Source: SAR202 cluster bacterium bin87
GTDB lineage: Bacteria > Chloroflexota > Dehalococcoidia > Lucifugimonadales > UBA3495
Assembly: GCA_002238825.1 (NCBI GenBank)
Contig: MPNC01000019.1
Span: 1 to 46,767, forward strand
Length of the DNA stretch: 46,767 nucleotides
Direction: 5' to 3'
Both the position numbers and the translations under genes were made by a program. The notes beneath the pieces were generated by a model that saw nothing but the letters and a program-made list of their open reading frames with translations, made no database searches and was not told the DNA's origin. Positions within the stretch are counted from its first letter, which is position 1; every line of letters starts with the position of its first letter. This document shows, piece by piece, positions 40,502 through 46,767 of this stretch.

Positions 40502-41754
40502 GACCCTTCGAACCAATGCTCGGCCGGCTCGCTCAGAAACTCGTTCAGAGGTATTCCGTCTGCCCCCACCACAAGCGAGCTGACGGGATGGTACTGCTTT
40601 TCGAACTCCGCCATACCAGAGGTGCTGCGGCGCTGTGGGCCGCTCTTCACCTCGACGGCGACGACGCGACGACCTCGTTGAAGCACGAAATCGACCTCAT
40701 GCTGTTTGTTGCGCCAGTACCGAATGTCGATGTCGGAGGCTGCGGTGTTGCACAGGTGCGCGCCCACGGCGCTCTCGACCACCCTTCCCCAGAAGGTACG
40801 GTCGGCCCTGGCTTCGTCGAATGAGTACCCAGACCCGGCGGTCATCAGGGCGGTGTTCAACACGTTGAGCTTGGGGCTCGACCCCCGGCTGCGGTGCGCT
40901 TGATTGGAATGATTGGATAGGCCGGTGAGAAGGCCGGCGCTGGTCAGAAGATCCAAATACCGAGCCAGGGTGGTCGTATTGCCGGCGCCTTGGAGCTGCC
41001 CCAGCATCTTGTTGTATGACAGCACCTGGCCGGAGTAATCAGTCCCGAGCTCAAATAGCTGTTTCAACAGCGCCGGCTTGTCCACCCGGGTCATGGCCAG
41101 AATGTCTCGCTCGATGTTGGGCTGCACGAGGGACTGTTGCACATAATCGCGCCACCGCCCTTCATCCCGCAGCAAGGATGCGGCGCCAGGGTACCCACCG
41201 AAATACAGGTATTCGTCCAGATCGAGGCCGAATGCCTGATACATCTCGGGAAACGACCAGTGGGCCACTCGGATGGTTTCAAAGCGTCCGGCCAAGCTCT
41301 CGCTCAACCCTGTCTGGAGCAAGAGTGGCGCCGACCCCAGGATGACCACGTGGAGAGGATACTCTCGAGCCCGGTCGTCATCCCACAGACCTTTGACCGC
41401 TTCCGACCAGCCCGGCACCTTCTGGATCTCGTCCAAGACCAGTACGAAACTCGCGCCAGTCCGTTCGACCTGCAGTCTGGCCCTCTCCCAATTGAGGGCC
41501 AACTGCTCGGTGGTGGGCGTTTGGGTCGACTGAATAAACACGCGACCAATCAGTTCAGGGGCAAGGGGCAACCGTGAGAAGGCAGGATCATCGACCGACA
41601 GGTAAAGGTTATCCAGTTCAATCTGCTGAAGCGCCTGCCGCACCATGGTGGTCTTCCCGGTCTGGCGTGGACCGGACACCGCAATAATCCGGCTGGGAGG
41701 CTCGGCCAACCGATGGGCGATGACATCAACCTGGGCGCGTTGGAAGGGAGGCAT
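40498..41754 (-). CDS. AAA_14/DUF4143 ATPase
   Basis: The product has 418 residues (MPPFQRAQVDVIAHRL). N-terminal AAA ATPase: Walker A SGPRQTGKTT (27-36) and Walker B FVLVLDEIQKV (about 102-112), then ILGSAPLLL and the SLAGRFE arginine-finger segment. Central FPEMYQAFGLDLDEYLYFGGYPG is the family hallmark. The C-terminal DUF4143 domain has a PD-(D/E)XK-like strand pair (HEVDFVLQRG, RVVAVEVKSG). Members are common and their role is unclear; here the last 4 bp overlap the start of the NACHT gene, so the two are made together. It starts the leftward operon. The upstream region is AT-rich. Confidence 0.8.
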   Translation of the reverse strand: MPPFQRAQVDVIAHRLAEPPSRIIAVSGPRQTGKTTMVRQALQQIELDNLYLSVDDPAFSRLPLAPELIGRVFIQSTQTPTTEQLALNWERARLQVERTGASFVLVLDEIQKVPGWSEAVKGLWDDDRAREYPLHVVILGSAPLLLQTGLSESLAGRFETIRVAHWSFPEMYQAFGLDLDEYLYFGGYPGAASLLRDEGRWRDYVQQSLVQPNIERDILAMTRVDKPALLKQLFELGTDYSGQVLSYNKMLGQLQGAGNTTTLARYLDLLTSAGLLTGLSNHSNQAHRSRGSSPKLNVLNTALMTAGSGYSFDEARADRTFWGRVVESAVGAHLCNTAASDIDIRYWRNKQHEVDFVLQRGRRVVAVEVKSGPQRRSTSGMAEFEKQYHPVSSLVVGADGIPLNEFLSEPAEHWFEGS

Positions 41755-41857
41755 ACCCGTATTGTAGGCTATTGCGTATATTTACTCAACAGCATACAAT
41801 TAACGCGGTCCAGCCGTCAGATGCTTCGGCTGGCGAGATCCGGATGGAGGCAAGGAT

Positions 41858-42266
41858 ATGACGGCTACCGCTGAGGATTTCGGCCAGGAGCCTATGGTCA
41901 GTTTTACCTCCCGCTGACGGACAGGAGGTCAAGCAATTTCGCCATTCAAGCACGGCTCAAGACCTGGTGGAGGCGACTTTTGCCAACGACAGGCGGCCAT
42001 TCGTGCAGAAAATGTCCAGACCGGAGTCCGTGACAATCGACCTTAGCGCTGCTGCAGCCAATTTTCAAAGTATGTCCGCATACAACGCTTTTGTACAAGG
42101 GCAAGGGGCGAAGGCGGGTTCAGAATTCGCGGACCATGCAGGTTTGATGATCCGGAGGACCCTGACTCCGGAGCCGCTGACCCAGTTTGCGGAGGCGTCC
42201 GTCACCGGCCGTGCCCGGTACATCGGCGACATTACGATAGCCGAAGCAGTGGCGGCAGCGGAATAG
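41858..42266 (+). CDS. Small hypothetical protein, possibly frameshifted at the 5' end
   Basis: A strong GGAGG (41846-41850) precedes ATG 41858. That frame stops after 19 codons (MTATAEDFGQEPMVSFTSR). The neighbouring frame is open from about 41892 (SVLPPADGQEVKQFRHSS, TAQDLVEATFANDRRPFVQK) to 42266 and looks coding. One frameshift near 41890-41900 would join them. Otherwise the protein starts at GTG 41967 (99 residues) or ATG 42012, neither with a good binding site. The main part is Ala/Gln-rich with no recognised domain (LSAAAANFQSMSAYNAFV, YIGDITIAEAVAAAE). It lies 12 bp before a small membrane-protein gene. Confidence 0.4.
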
Positions 42267-42278
42267 CGGAGGCGTCGA

Positions 42279-42461
42279 ATGCAGCGCATCAAGATTGCAG
42301 CGACTGTGGGAATCATCCTGGGCGTCGCCGCCATGGTTCTCTGGGCGTGGCTTCAATCCAAGATAACGCCGCTGGATACCATGGACATCTCATATCTCCA
42401 CGTGTTTATCGCCGGCTTTGTCATCGGCACGCTGCTCGGTTTTGTGTGGCCGCGTTCTTGA
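42279..42461 (+). CDS. Small two-helix membrane protein
   Basis: The product has 60 residues, ATG at 42279 after GGAGG (42268-42272). Helix 1 is IAATVGIILGVAAMVLWAW (about 6-24). Helix 2 is VFIAGFVIGTLLGFVW (about 42-57). The loop between them is short and polar, and the protein ends WPRS. The family is unknown. It precedes the vWA/PP2C/kinase operon by 71 bp and could belong to it. Confidence 0.5.
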   Translation: MQRIKIAATVGIILGVAAMVLWAWLQSKITPLDTMDISYLHVFIAGFVIGTLLGFVWPRS

Positions 42462-42532
42462 CGCGGCATAGCGCACTGGCTAGGTTGTAGCGCACCTGTG
42501 CCAACTCTAAATAAGATTAGGAGGCAATTCAG

Positions 42533-43201
42533 ATGTCATCGCGTCCAGGCCTTGAAAGTGTCGAGTTCCCGGATAACCCCGAACCCAGATGCGCTTGCGT
42601 GCTGCTGCTGGACGTGTCCAGCTCGATGAGCGGAGCCCCAATTGACGCACTCAACGAAGGAATACGGTCATTCAAAAACAACGTCGGGGCCGACGATCTG
42701 GCGTCGTTGCGAGTCGAGGTCGCCATCGCAACCTTCAGCAGCGATGTTCAGATCGTGCAGGATTTCGTGACCGTGGACGATTTCGACCCGCCAACCCTGA
42801 CCGCCTACGGCCAGACGCGCATGGGGGCCGGGATTAGCGAGGCGCTGGACATGGTCGAACGCCGCAAGCAGGATTACCGGAGCAACGGCATATCCTACTA
42901 CCGGCCCTGGGTCTTCATGATTACCGACGGGGCGCCCACCGATGACGTAACCGGAGCCTCCGCCCGGCTCAAGCAGGACCATGTGGACAAGCGCGTAGCT
43001 TTCTTCAGCGTCGGCGTGAAAGGCGCGGATATGCAAAGACTGAAGGAAATCGGACCGGCGGACCGCGAGCCTTTGCTACTGGACGGTTTGCGGTTCAACG
43101 ACCTGTTTGAATGGCTCTCTCAATCGATGAGCGCCGTTTCACGGTCGCAGACCGACGCCGAGCAAATTGCCTTGCCCGCCGTAGGGTGGGCGGTAGTGTG
43201 A
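42533..43201 (+). CDS. TerY-type vWA domain protein
   Basis: The product has 222 residues, ATG at 42533 after AGGAGG. The von Willebrand A domain has the complete MIDAS start DVSSS (Asp27-x-Ser29-x-Ser31), the second Thr in QTRMGAG and the Asp in MITDGAPTDD. Such proteins bind a metal and a partner peptide. vWA-PP2C-kinase gene triads (TerY-P triads) are known from comparative genomics of tellurite-resistance/stress systems. The TGA overlaps the PP2C start (TGATG, 43199-43203). No Ter genes (TerC/TerD) are in the window. Confidence 0.8.
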   Translation: MSSRPGLESVEFPDNPEPRCACVLLLDVSSSMSGAPIDALNEGIRSFKNNVGADDLASLRVEVAIATFSSDVQIVQDFVTVDDFDPPTLTAYGQTRMGAGISEALDMVERRKQDYRSNGISYYRPWVFMITDGAPTDDVTGASARLKQDHVDKRVAFFSVGVKGADMQRLKEIGPADREPLLLDGLRFNDLFEWLSQSMSAVSRSQTDAEQIALPAVGWAVV

Positions 43202-44013
43202 TGAGGGACGCTTTTCCGTGCGATGGCCCGCGCTGGCGGGTGATGGGAGCATCGGTCAAAGGCATTAGCCACGTCAGAGCCGGGCAGCCCTGCCAGGACG
43301 CGGTACGGTGGCGCACCATTCCAATTCCCGGATTGCCCCCGGACACTCTGATAGCCGCGGTTGCGGACGGAGCCGGGTCGGCCCGCCACAGTGGCGAGGG
43401 TTCGTTCCTGGCCGCCGATGCCGCCATAGACAGGGCCGCGGCAATGCTTCAGGACGACCCCTGCGGCATTACGTCACCGAGGTTGACACACATTCTCCAC
43501 CAGGCGATGTACGCAGCCTACAGGCGGATTGTGGAAACTGCCGCCCAGCCAAATTACTGGCGTCCAATACGGGAATACGCAACTACACTGCTGTTGGTAA
43601 TCTGGGCAAGGGGAACCCTGGCTGCGGCCCAGATAGGCGACGGCGCAGTGGTGGCCTCGAATGAATCGGGGGATTACATTCTATTTACGACCCCGCAGCG
43701 GGGTGAATACGCAAACGAAACCAGCTTTTTGACCGGGCGCAACGCGATGCAACAGCTGCAAATACGGACTGCCGCCTGGCCGAACGCCAAGCGTATAGCC
43801 ATGTTCACCGACGGCCTCCAGAACCTGGCCCTGGAGCACACGGCCAACGCTCCGTTCCCCGGATTCTTCACTCCACTTTTCAACTGGCTCGAAGCTCAAA
43901 CGGACGAACTGGATGCCTACGCCGGACTGCGCGCGTTCCTGAAATCCGACCGCGTAACGGCGCGTACCGGCGACGATACTACTCTGCTGCTGGCGTTGCG
44001 GGAGCAAGGGTGA
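43201..44013 (+). CDS. PP2C-family Ser/Thr phosphatase
   Basis: The product has 270 residues from ATG at 43201, translationally coupled to the vWA gene. The PP2C core shows AAVADGAGSARHSGEGS (Asp56), TTLLLVIWARGTLAAAQIGDGAVV, IAMFTDGLQNLAL and the closing GDDTTLLLA. The metal-binding Asp residues are all there, so it should be active. Its substrate is presumably the kinase encoded next. It ends TGATG with the kinase ATG. Confidence 0.8.
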   Translation: MRDAFPCDGPRWRVMGASVKGISHVRAGQPCQDAVRWRTIPIPGLPPDTLIAAVADGAGSARHSGEGSFLAADAAIDRAAAMLQDDPCGITSPRLTHILHQAMYAAYRRIVETAAQPNYWRPIREYATTLLLVIWARGTLAAAQIGDGAVVASNESGDYILFTTPQRGEYANETSFLTGRNAMQQLQIRTAAWPNAKRIAMFTDGLQNLALEHTANAPFPGFFTPLFNWLEAQTDELDAYAGLRAFLKSDRVTARTGDDTTLLLALREQG

Positions 44014-46019
44014 TGCCAACCTATTACAACCTCCGGGGAGAACCCATCTCGCTGGGCGACGTGCTCGGCTCCGGCGGCCAGGCCGACGTTTACGCCGTCG
44101 TCGGCAAGCCGGATACCGCGGCCAAAGTCTATAAAGATGGGAAAGCTCCCTTCAACATTGACCGCAAGCTCCGCCTGATGCTGGACGGTCCGCCCGATCA
44201 AGGCGCCGCCGGCCACCGGCACATCGCCTGGCCCAGCGACCTGCTGCTGAACGAACGTGGCCGTGTGGTCGGTTTTCTGATGCCCCGCGTGTCGTCGGGG
44301 GACAGCGGTAAAATAATCAACTTCTACCACCCCGCTCGCCGCCCTCCCGGGTTCAATTATCGTTACCTGATACAGACGGCGCACAACCTCGCCGTTGCGG
44401 TGGAATCTCTCCACCGGCAGGGCTACGTTATCGGAGACATTAACGAGTCGAACGTCTTCGTCAACGACCAGGCCCTGGTGACGCTGGTTGACGCCGACTC
44501 ATTCCAGGTCAGCGACGTTGGGAGCAAAACAGTCTATCTCTGCCCCGTTGGCCGCCCGGAATACACGCCGCCCGAATTGCACGGCAGCGACTTTCGCCGC
44601 ACTGTACGCACCTCCCACCATGACGGCTTCGGGCTGGCGGTCCTCATCTTTCAACTGCTGATGCAGGGCCGCCATCCCTATCACGCCAGGTATGCCGGCG
44701 ACGAACCGGATGAGCCGCAGCCGGAACTCTCACTTCGCGTCGCCGCCGGCAACTTTCCCTACACCAAGCGCCCCGGACAGGCGCCCTATGTTCCGAATGA
44801 ACTCTGCCGCCGCTTGTGGGATGCCCTTCATCCACAGCTGCGAGCTCGTTTTCTCAGTTGTTTTGACCAGCCCATTCGAGACTCCGTAGCGCGTCCCTCC
44901 GCGTCCAACTGGCGCGGCGCCCTTGACGCCGCCATCCATGACCTGACGCAGTGCGAAGGTAACGAGCAACACTGGTATTTCAAGCACAACGGAACCTGCA
45001 CCTGGTGCGAACTGGCGCAGGAGCAGGGGACAGACCGGTTCCCGCCCTTTCGTTCGAGCAGCCACGACGCGCAATACTATTTAAATCGTGGCGACGACAA
45101 GCTTGAAAGGGACGACTACGATGGTGCCATCGCCGATTACAACCAAGCTATCTTGCTGAACCCCAACGACAGGTTGGTCTACTTCCATAGTGCTCGTGCC
45201 TACTACAACCGAGGCAGTGTCAGATGGGAAAAGGGTGATCGAGACGGGGCCATCGCCGACTACGACGAAGCCATCGCCCTGAGACCCAACTACGCGACGG
45301 CCTACTACAACCGAGGCCTTGCCAAAAGGTACAAGCGAGATTACGACGACGCCATCTCCGATTACGACCAGGCCATCGCCCTGGACCCCAACTACGCGGC
45401 AGCCTACAACAATCGAGGCGTTGCCAAAGAGTACAAGCGAGATTACGACGGCGCCATCTCCGATTACGACCAGGCCATCGCCCTGAGACCCAACTACGCG
45501 GCAGCCTACAACAATCGAGGCGTTGCCAAAGAGTACAAGCGAGATTACGACGGCGCCATCTCCGATTACGACCAGGCCATCGCCCTGAGACCCAACTACG
45601 CGACGGCCTACTACAACCGAGGCCTTGCCAAAAGGTACAAGCGAGATTACGACGGCGCCATCTCCGACTACAACCAGGCCATCGCCCTGAGACCCAACTA
45701 CGCGGCAGCCTATCGTAGCCGAGGCATTCTCAAAGAGTACAAGCGAGATTACGACGGCGCCATCTCCGATTACGACCAGGCCATCGCCCTGGACCCCAAC
45801 TACGCGACGGCCTACTACAACCGAGGCAATACCAAAAGGTACAAGCGAGATAACGACGGCGCCATCTCCGATTACGACCAAGCCATCGCCCTGGACCCCA
45901 ACTACGCGGCAGCCTATCGTAGCCGAGGCCTTCTCAAAGAGTACAAGAGGGACGCTGACGGGGCTGTCGCGGATTACAGCCGGGCCGACGCTTTGCAGCG
46001 GAAATATAAGGGCGAATGA
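44013..46019 (+). CDS. Protein kinase fused to nine TPR repeats
   Basis: The product has 668 residues; ATG at 44013 overlaps the PP2C TGA (a GTG 3 bp upstream is in frame). Kinase domain (about 10-315): glycine loop LGSGGQADVY (18-27), Lys38, catalytic GDINESN (Asp142, Asn147) and VDADSF (Asp160/Asp162) in the DFG place. A CxxC-like knuckle (CTWC, about 330) links to nine 34-residue TPRs (about 352-668) of the form NRGxAKxYKRDYDGAISDYDQAIALRPNY. Kinases in TerY-P triads usually have other C-termini; a TPR array would supply partner binding. Repeats 4 and 5 are identical in DNA, so the array is still expanding or being homogenised. Confidence 0.8.
   Translation: MPTYYNLRGEPISLGDVLGSGGQADVYAVVGKPDTAAKVYKDGKAPFNIDRKLRLMLDGPPDQGAAGHRHIAWPSDLLLNERGRVVGFLMPRVSSGDSGKIINFYHPARRPPGFNYRYLIQTAHNLAVAVESLHRQGYVIGDINESNVFVNDQALVTLVDADSFQVSDVGSKTVYLCPVGRPEYTPPELHGSDFRRTVRTSHHDGFGLAVLIFQLLMQGRHPYHARYAGDEPDEPQPELSLRVAAGNFPYTKRPGQAPYVPNELCRRLWDALHPQLRARFLSCFDQPIRDSVARPSASNWRGALDAAIHDLTQCEGNEQHWYFKHNGTCTWCELAQEQGTDRFPPFRSSSHDAQYYLNRGDDKLERDDYDGAIADYNQAILLNPNDRLVYFHSARAYYNRGSVRWEKGDRDGAIADYDEAIALRPNYATAYYNRGLAKRYKRDYDDAISDYDQAIALDPNYAAAYNNRGVAKEYKRDYDGAISDYDQAIALRPNYAAAYNNRGVAKEYKRDYDGAISDYDQAIALRPNYATAYYNRGLAKRYKRDYDGAISDYNQAIALRPNYAAAYRSRGILKEYKRDYDGAISDYDQAIALDPNYATAYYNRGNTKRYKRDNDGAISDYDQAIALDPNYAAAYRSRGLLKEYKRDADGAVADYSRADALQRKYKGE
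45294..46007 (+). repeat. Tandem 102-bp coding repeats (TPR array)
   Basis: Units begin at 45294, 45396, 45498, 45600, 45702, 45804 and 45906. The units at 45396-45497 and 45498-45599 are identical at all 102 positions. The others differ by a few bases in the NNRGVAKE and DPNY parts. The unit equals 34 codons and stays in frame, so copy number can change without breaking the kinase gene. Confidence 0.85.
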
Positions 46020-46056
46020 TTATTCGCCCCTACAAGGATCGCCGCGTGTTACGGCG

Positions 46057-46373
46057 CTAGTTCGCCGTAATCGTCGCCGCCGCGGTGGTTGCGGCGTCCG
46101 CGACGGGCTGGTTGGTGCGTGGGGCCACCTCGAAGGGTGAGTAGATCTCCAGCTCCTTGCCCATCTCGAGGACGGCGGGGATGACTTCCTCGCCCATGAG
46201 CCGCAGGTTGCGCATCTGGTCCTCATGGGTCATGATGCCGTCGCCGTCCCAGAAGAAAACGCTACCGGGGCGCAGGTATTCCAGCACCTCGCGGATCTTG
46301 AAGATCACCGTCTTGGGTGTGCCCGTGATGATCGTGCTGTAGGCCACCGGGTCTTCGTAGGGCCGGCAGTTGC
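46057..46373 (-). pseudogene. Luciferase-like (LLM-class) flavin monooxygenase, C-terminal fragment
   Basis: Minus frame reads RPYEDPVAYSTIITGTPKTV, FKIREVLEYLRPGSVFFWDG, and HEDQMRNLRLMGEEVIPAVL to a TAG at 46057. GTPxxVIxKI, WDGxGxMxHED and RLMGEEVIP are the C-terminal signature of bacterial luciferase-like F420/FMN monooxygenases. The sequence stops at the Tn3-type inverted repeat starting at 46374, so the TIM-barrel N-terminal two-thirds is separated by the transposon and lies, if anywhere, beyond the window. The last residues are Ala/Thr-rich. Confidence 0.7.
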
Positions 46374-46410
46374 GGGTCGATTCCGGTAGGGGGCAGAATC
46401 GTACGCTAAG
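46374..46410. mobile_element. Tn3-family terminal inverted repeat
   Basis: The 37 bp begin GGGTCGATTCC and end TCGTACGCTAAG, nearly identical to the ends of the miniature element at 5675-6084 and identical to 6048-6084 in inverse. The inner CTAAG side faces the resolvase at 46436. This is therefore the left end of a transposon that continues past the window edge. Confidence 0.75.
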
Positions 46411-46435
46411 AGGAATGGCGTCGGTTGAGCGTGCG

Positions 46436-46766
46436 TTAGACGGTTGGTCTTGAAACGGAGAAGAGCTCGGCAAGGTCGCTGATGGGATACTCGCCGGTGG
46501 CGTGCATGCGGGAGAGTTCCCGCTGCTGACGGTCGGACAGTTTGGGCTGCTTGCCGCGCAATTTCCCCTTGGCGCGGGCGATGGCCATGTCCTCGCGGGT
46601 GCGCATCCGGATGAGATCGGCTTCGAACTCGGCGAAGGTAGCGAGGATATTGAAGACCATCTTGCCCATGGGATCGTCCGGGTCGTAGAGCGCCGGGCCC
46701 AAGGCAAGTCTCATGCCTCGTTCCTGAAGCTGGTCGGCGATGGCGCGGGCATCCGGAACGGACCTG
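46436..46766 (-). CDS. tnpR: Tn3-family serine resolvase, C-terminal part (cut by window edge)
   Basis: At least 110 residues are visible. They read VPDARAIADQLQERGMRLAL, then DPDDPMGKMVFNILATFAEFE, ADLIRMRTREDMAIARAKGK, and a C-terminal helix-turn-helix SDLAELFSVSRPTV ending at TAA. It belongs to the resolvase/invertase family; the catalytic Ser lies beyond the edge. The protein ends early after SRPTV compared with usual SRxTVYR tails, and the stop lies 26 bp from the inverted repeat. It would resolve cointegrates of the transposon whose end is at 46374. Confidence 0.75.
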   Translation of the reverse strand, partial: RSVPDARAIADQLQERGMRLALGPALYDPDDPMGKMVFNILATFAEFEADLIRMRTREDMAIARAKGKLRGKQPKLSDRQQRELSRMHATGEYPISDLAELFSVSRPTV

Positions 46767-46767
46767 G

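Noticed and set aside
45294-46007. CRISPR-like regular repeats
   Set aside because: The 102-bp periodicity encodes in-frame 34-residue TPR units. There are no unique spacers of constant length.

Overview
The window is a 46.8 kb piece of a GC-rich bacterial chromosome. It reads as an accessory (defence and mobile-element) island. The organism cannot be fixed from sequence alone. A luciferase-like flavin monooxygenase fragment, a SNF2 helicase/SWIM protein pair, a serine-recombinase remnant and the general protein style suggest a Chloroflexota-like lineage (Dehalococcoidia/SAR202 type). That is inference with low to moderate confidence. No rRNA, tRNA or CRISPR array was seen.

Left part (1-9 kb): the 3' end of an IS110-type transposase abuts a SNF2 helicase that has lost its N-terminus. 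A SWIM zinc-finger protein follows. Then come a membrane protein, a possible nuclease orphan, IS-end debris in two copies, a serine-recombinase pseudogene, a 410-bp miniature Tn3-derived element, a NYN-domain RNase-like protein, an unknown protein and a small lipoprotein.

Middle part (9-34 kb): this is a dense series of candidate anti-phage cassettes. A leftward five-gene cassette (9.0-13.4 kb) has three membrane proteins, a small P-loop ATPase and a 536-residue protein with an HEPN-like Rx5H motif. It is divergent from a rightward three-gene operon (13.5-19.8 kb) with two STAND/AAA-type ATPases and an MmeI-like single-chain restriction-modification enzyme. Two facing promoters flank or overlap a tandem operator-like repeat between them. 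Two IS1380-family elements follow. One sits beside the 3' remnant of an hsdM-like gene. The other interrupts, with a 5-bp target duplication, a small gene that can be restored in frame. A ThsB-like TIR gene lies directly downstream. Next come a base-hypermodification-type gene coupled to a membrane-anchored dCTP-deaminase-fold protein, with a convergent MazG-type pyrophosphohydrolase. After a frameshifted IS comes a second TIR-like gene coupled to an Nmad2 gene. Last in this part is a leftward pair, a dual-TIR protein and a SLOG-like protein, joined by an ATGA overlap.

Right part (34-46.8 kb): this holds a tyrosine recombinase, a nucleotidyltransferase, a non-coding stretch rich in inverted repeats and a small zinc-ribbon gene broken by an amber codon. 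It continues with a DUF4143 ATPase coupled to a 1356-residue NACHT-type NTPase whose C-terminal nuclease-like domain has Gly where Glu is expected. The last operon is a vWA, PP2C phosphatase and protein kinase-TPR triad with TGATG overlaps. The window ends in a luciferase-like monooxygenase gene cut by the inverted repeat of a Tn3-family transposon, whose resolvase runs off the right edge.

The strongest candidates for undescribed systems are the TIR/Nmad2 pair, the hypermodification/dCTP-deaminase-fold/MazG group, and the two divergent cassettes around 13.4 kb.
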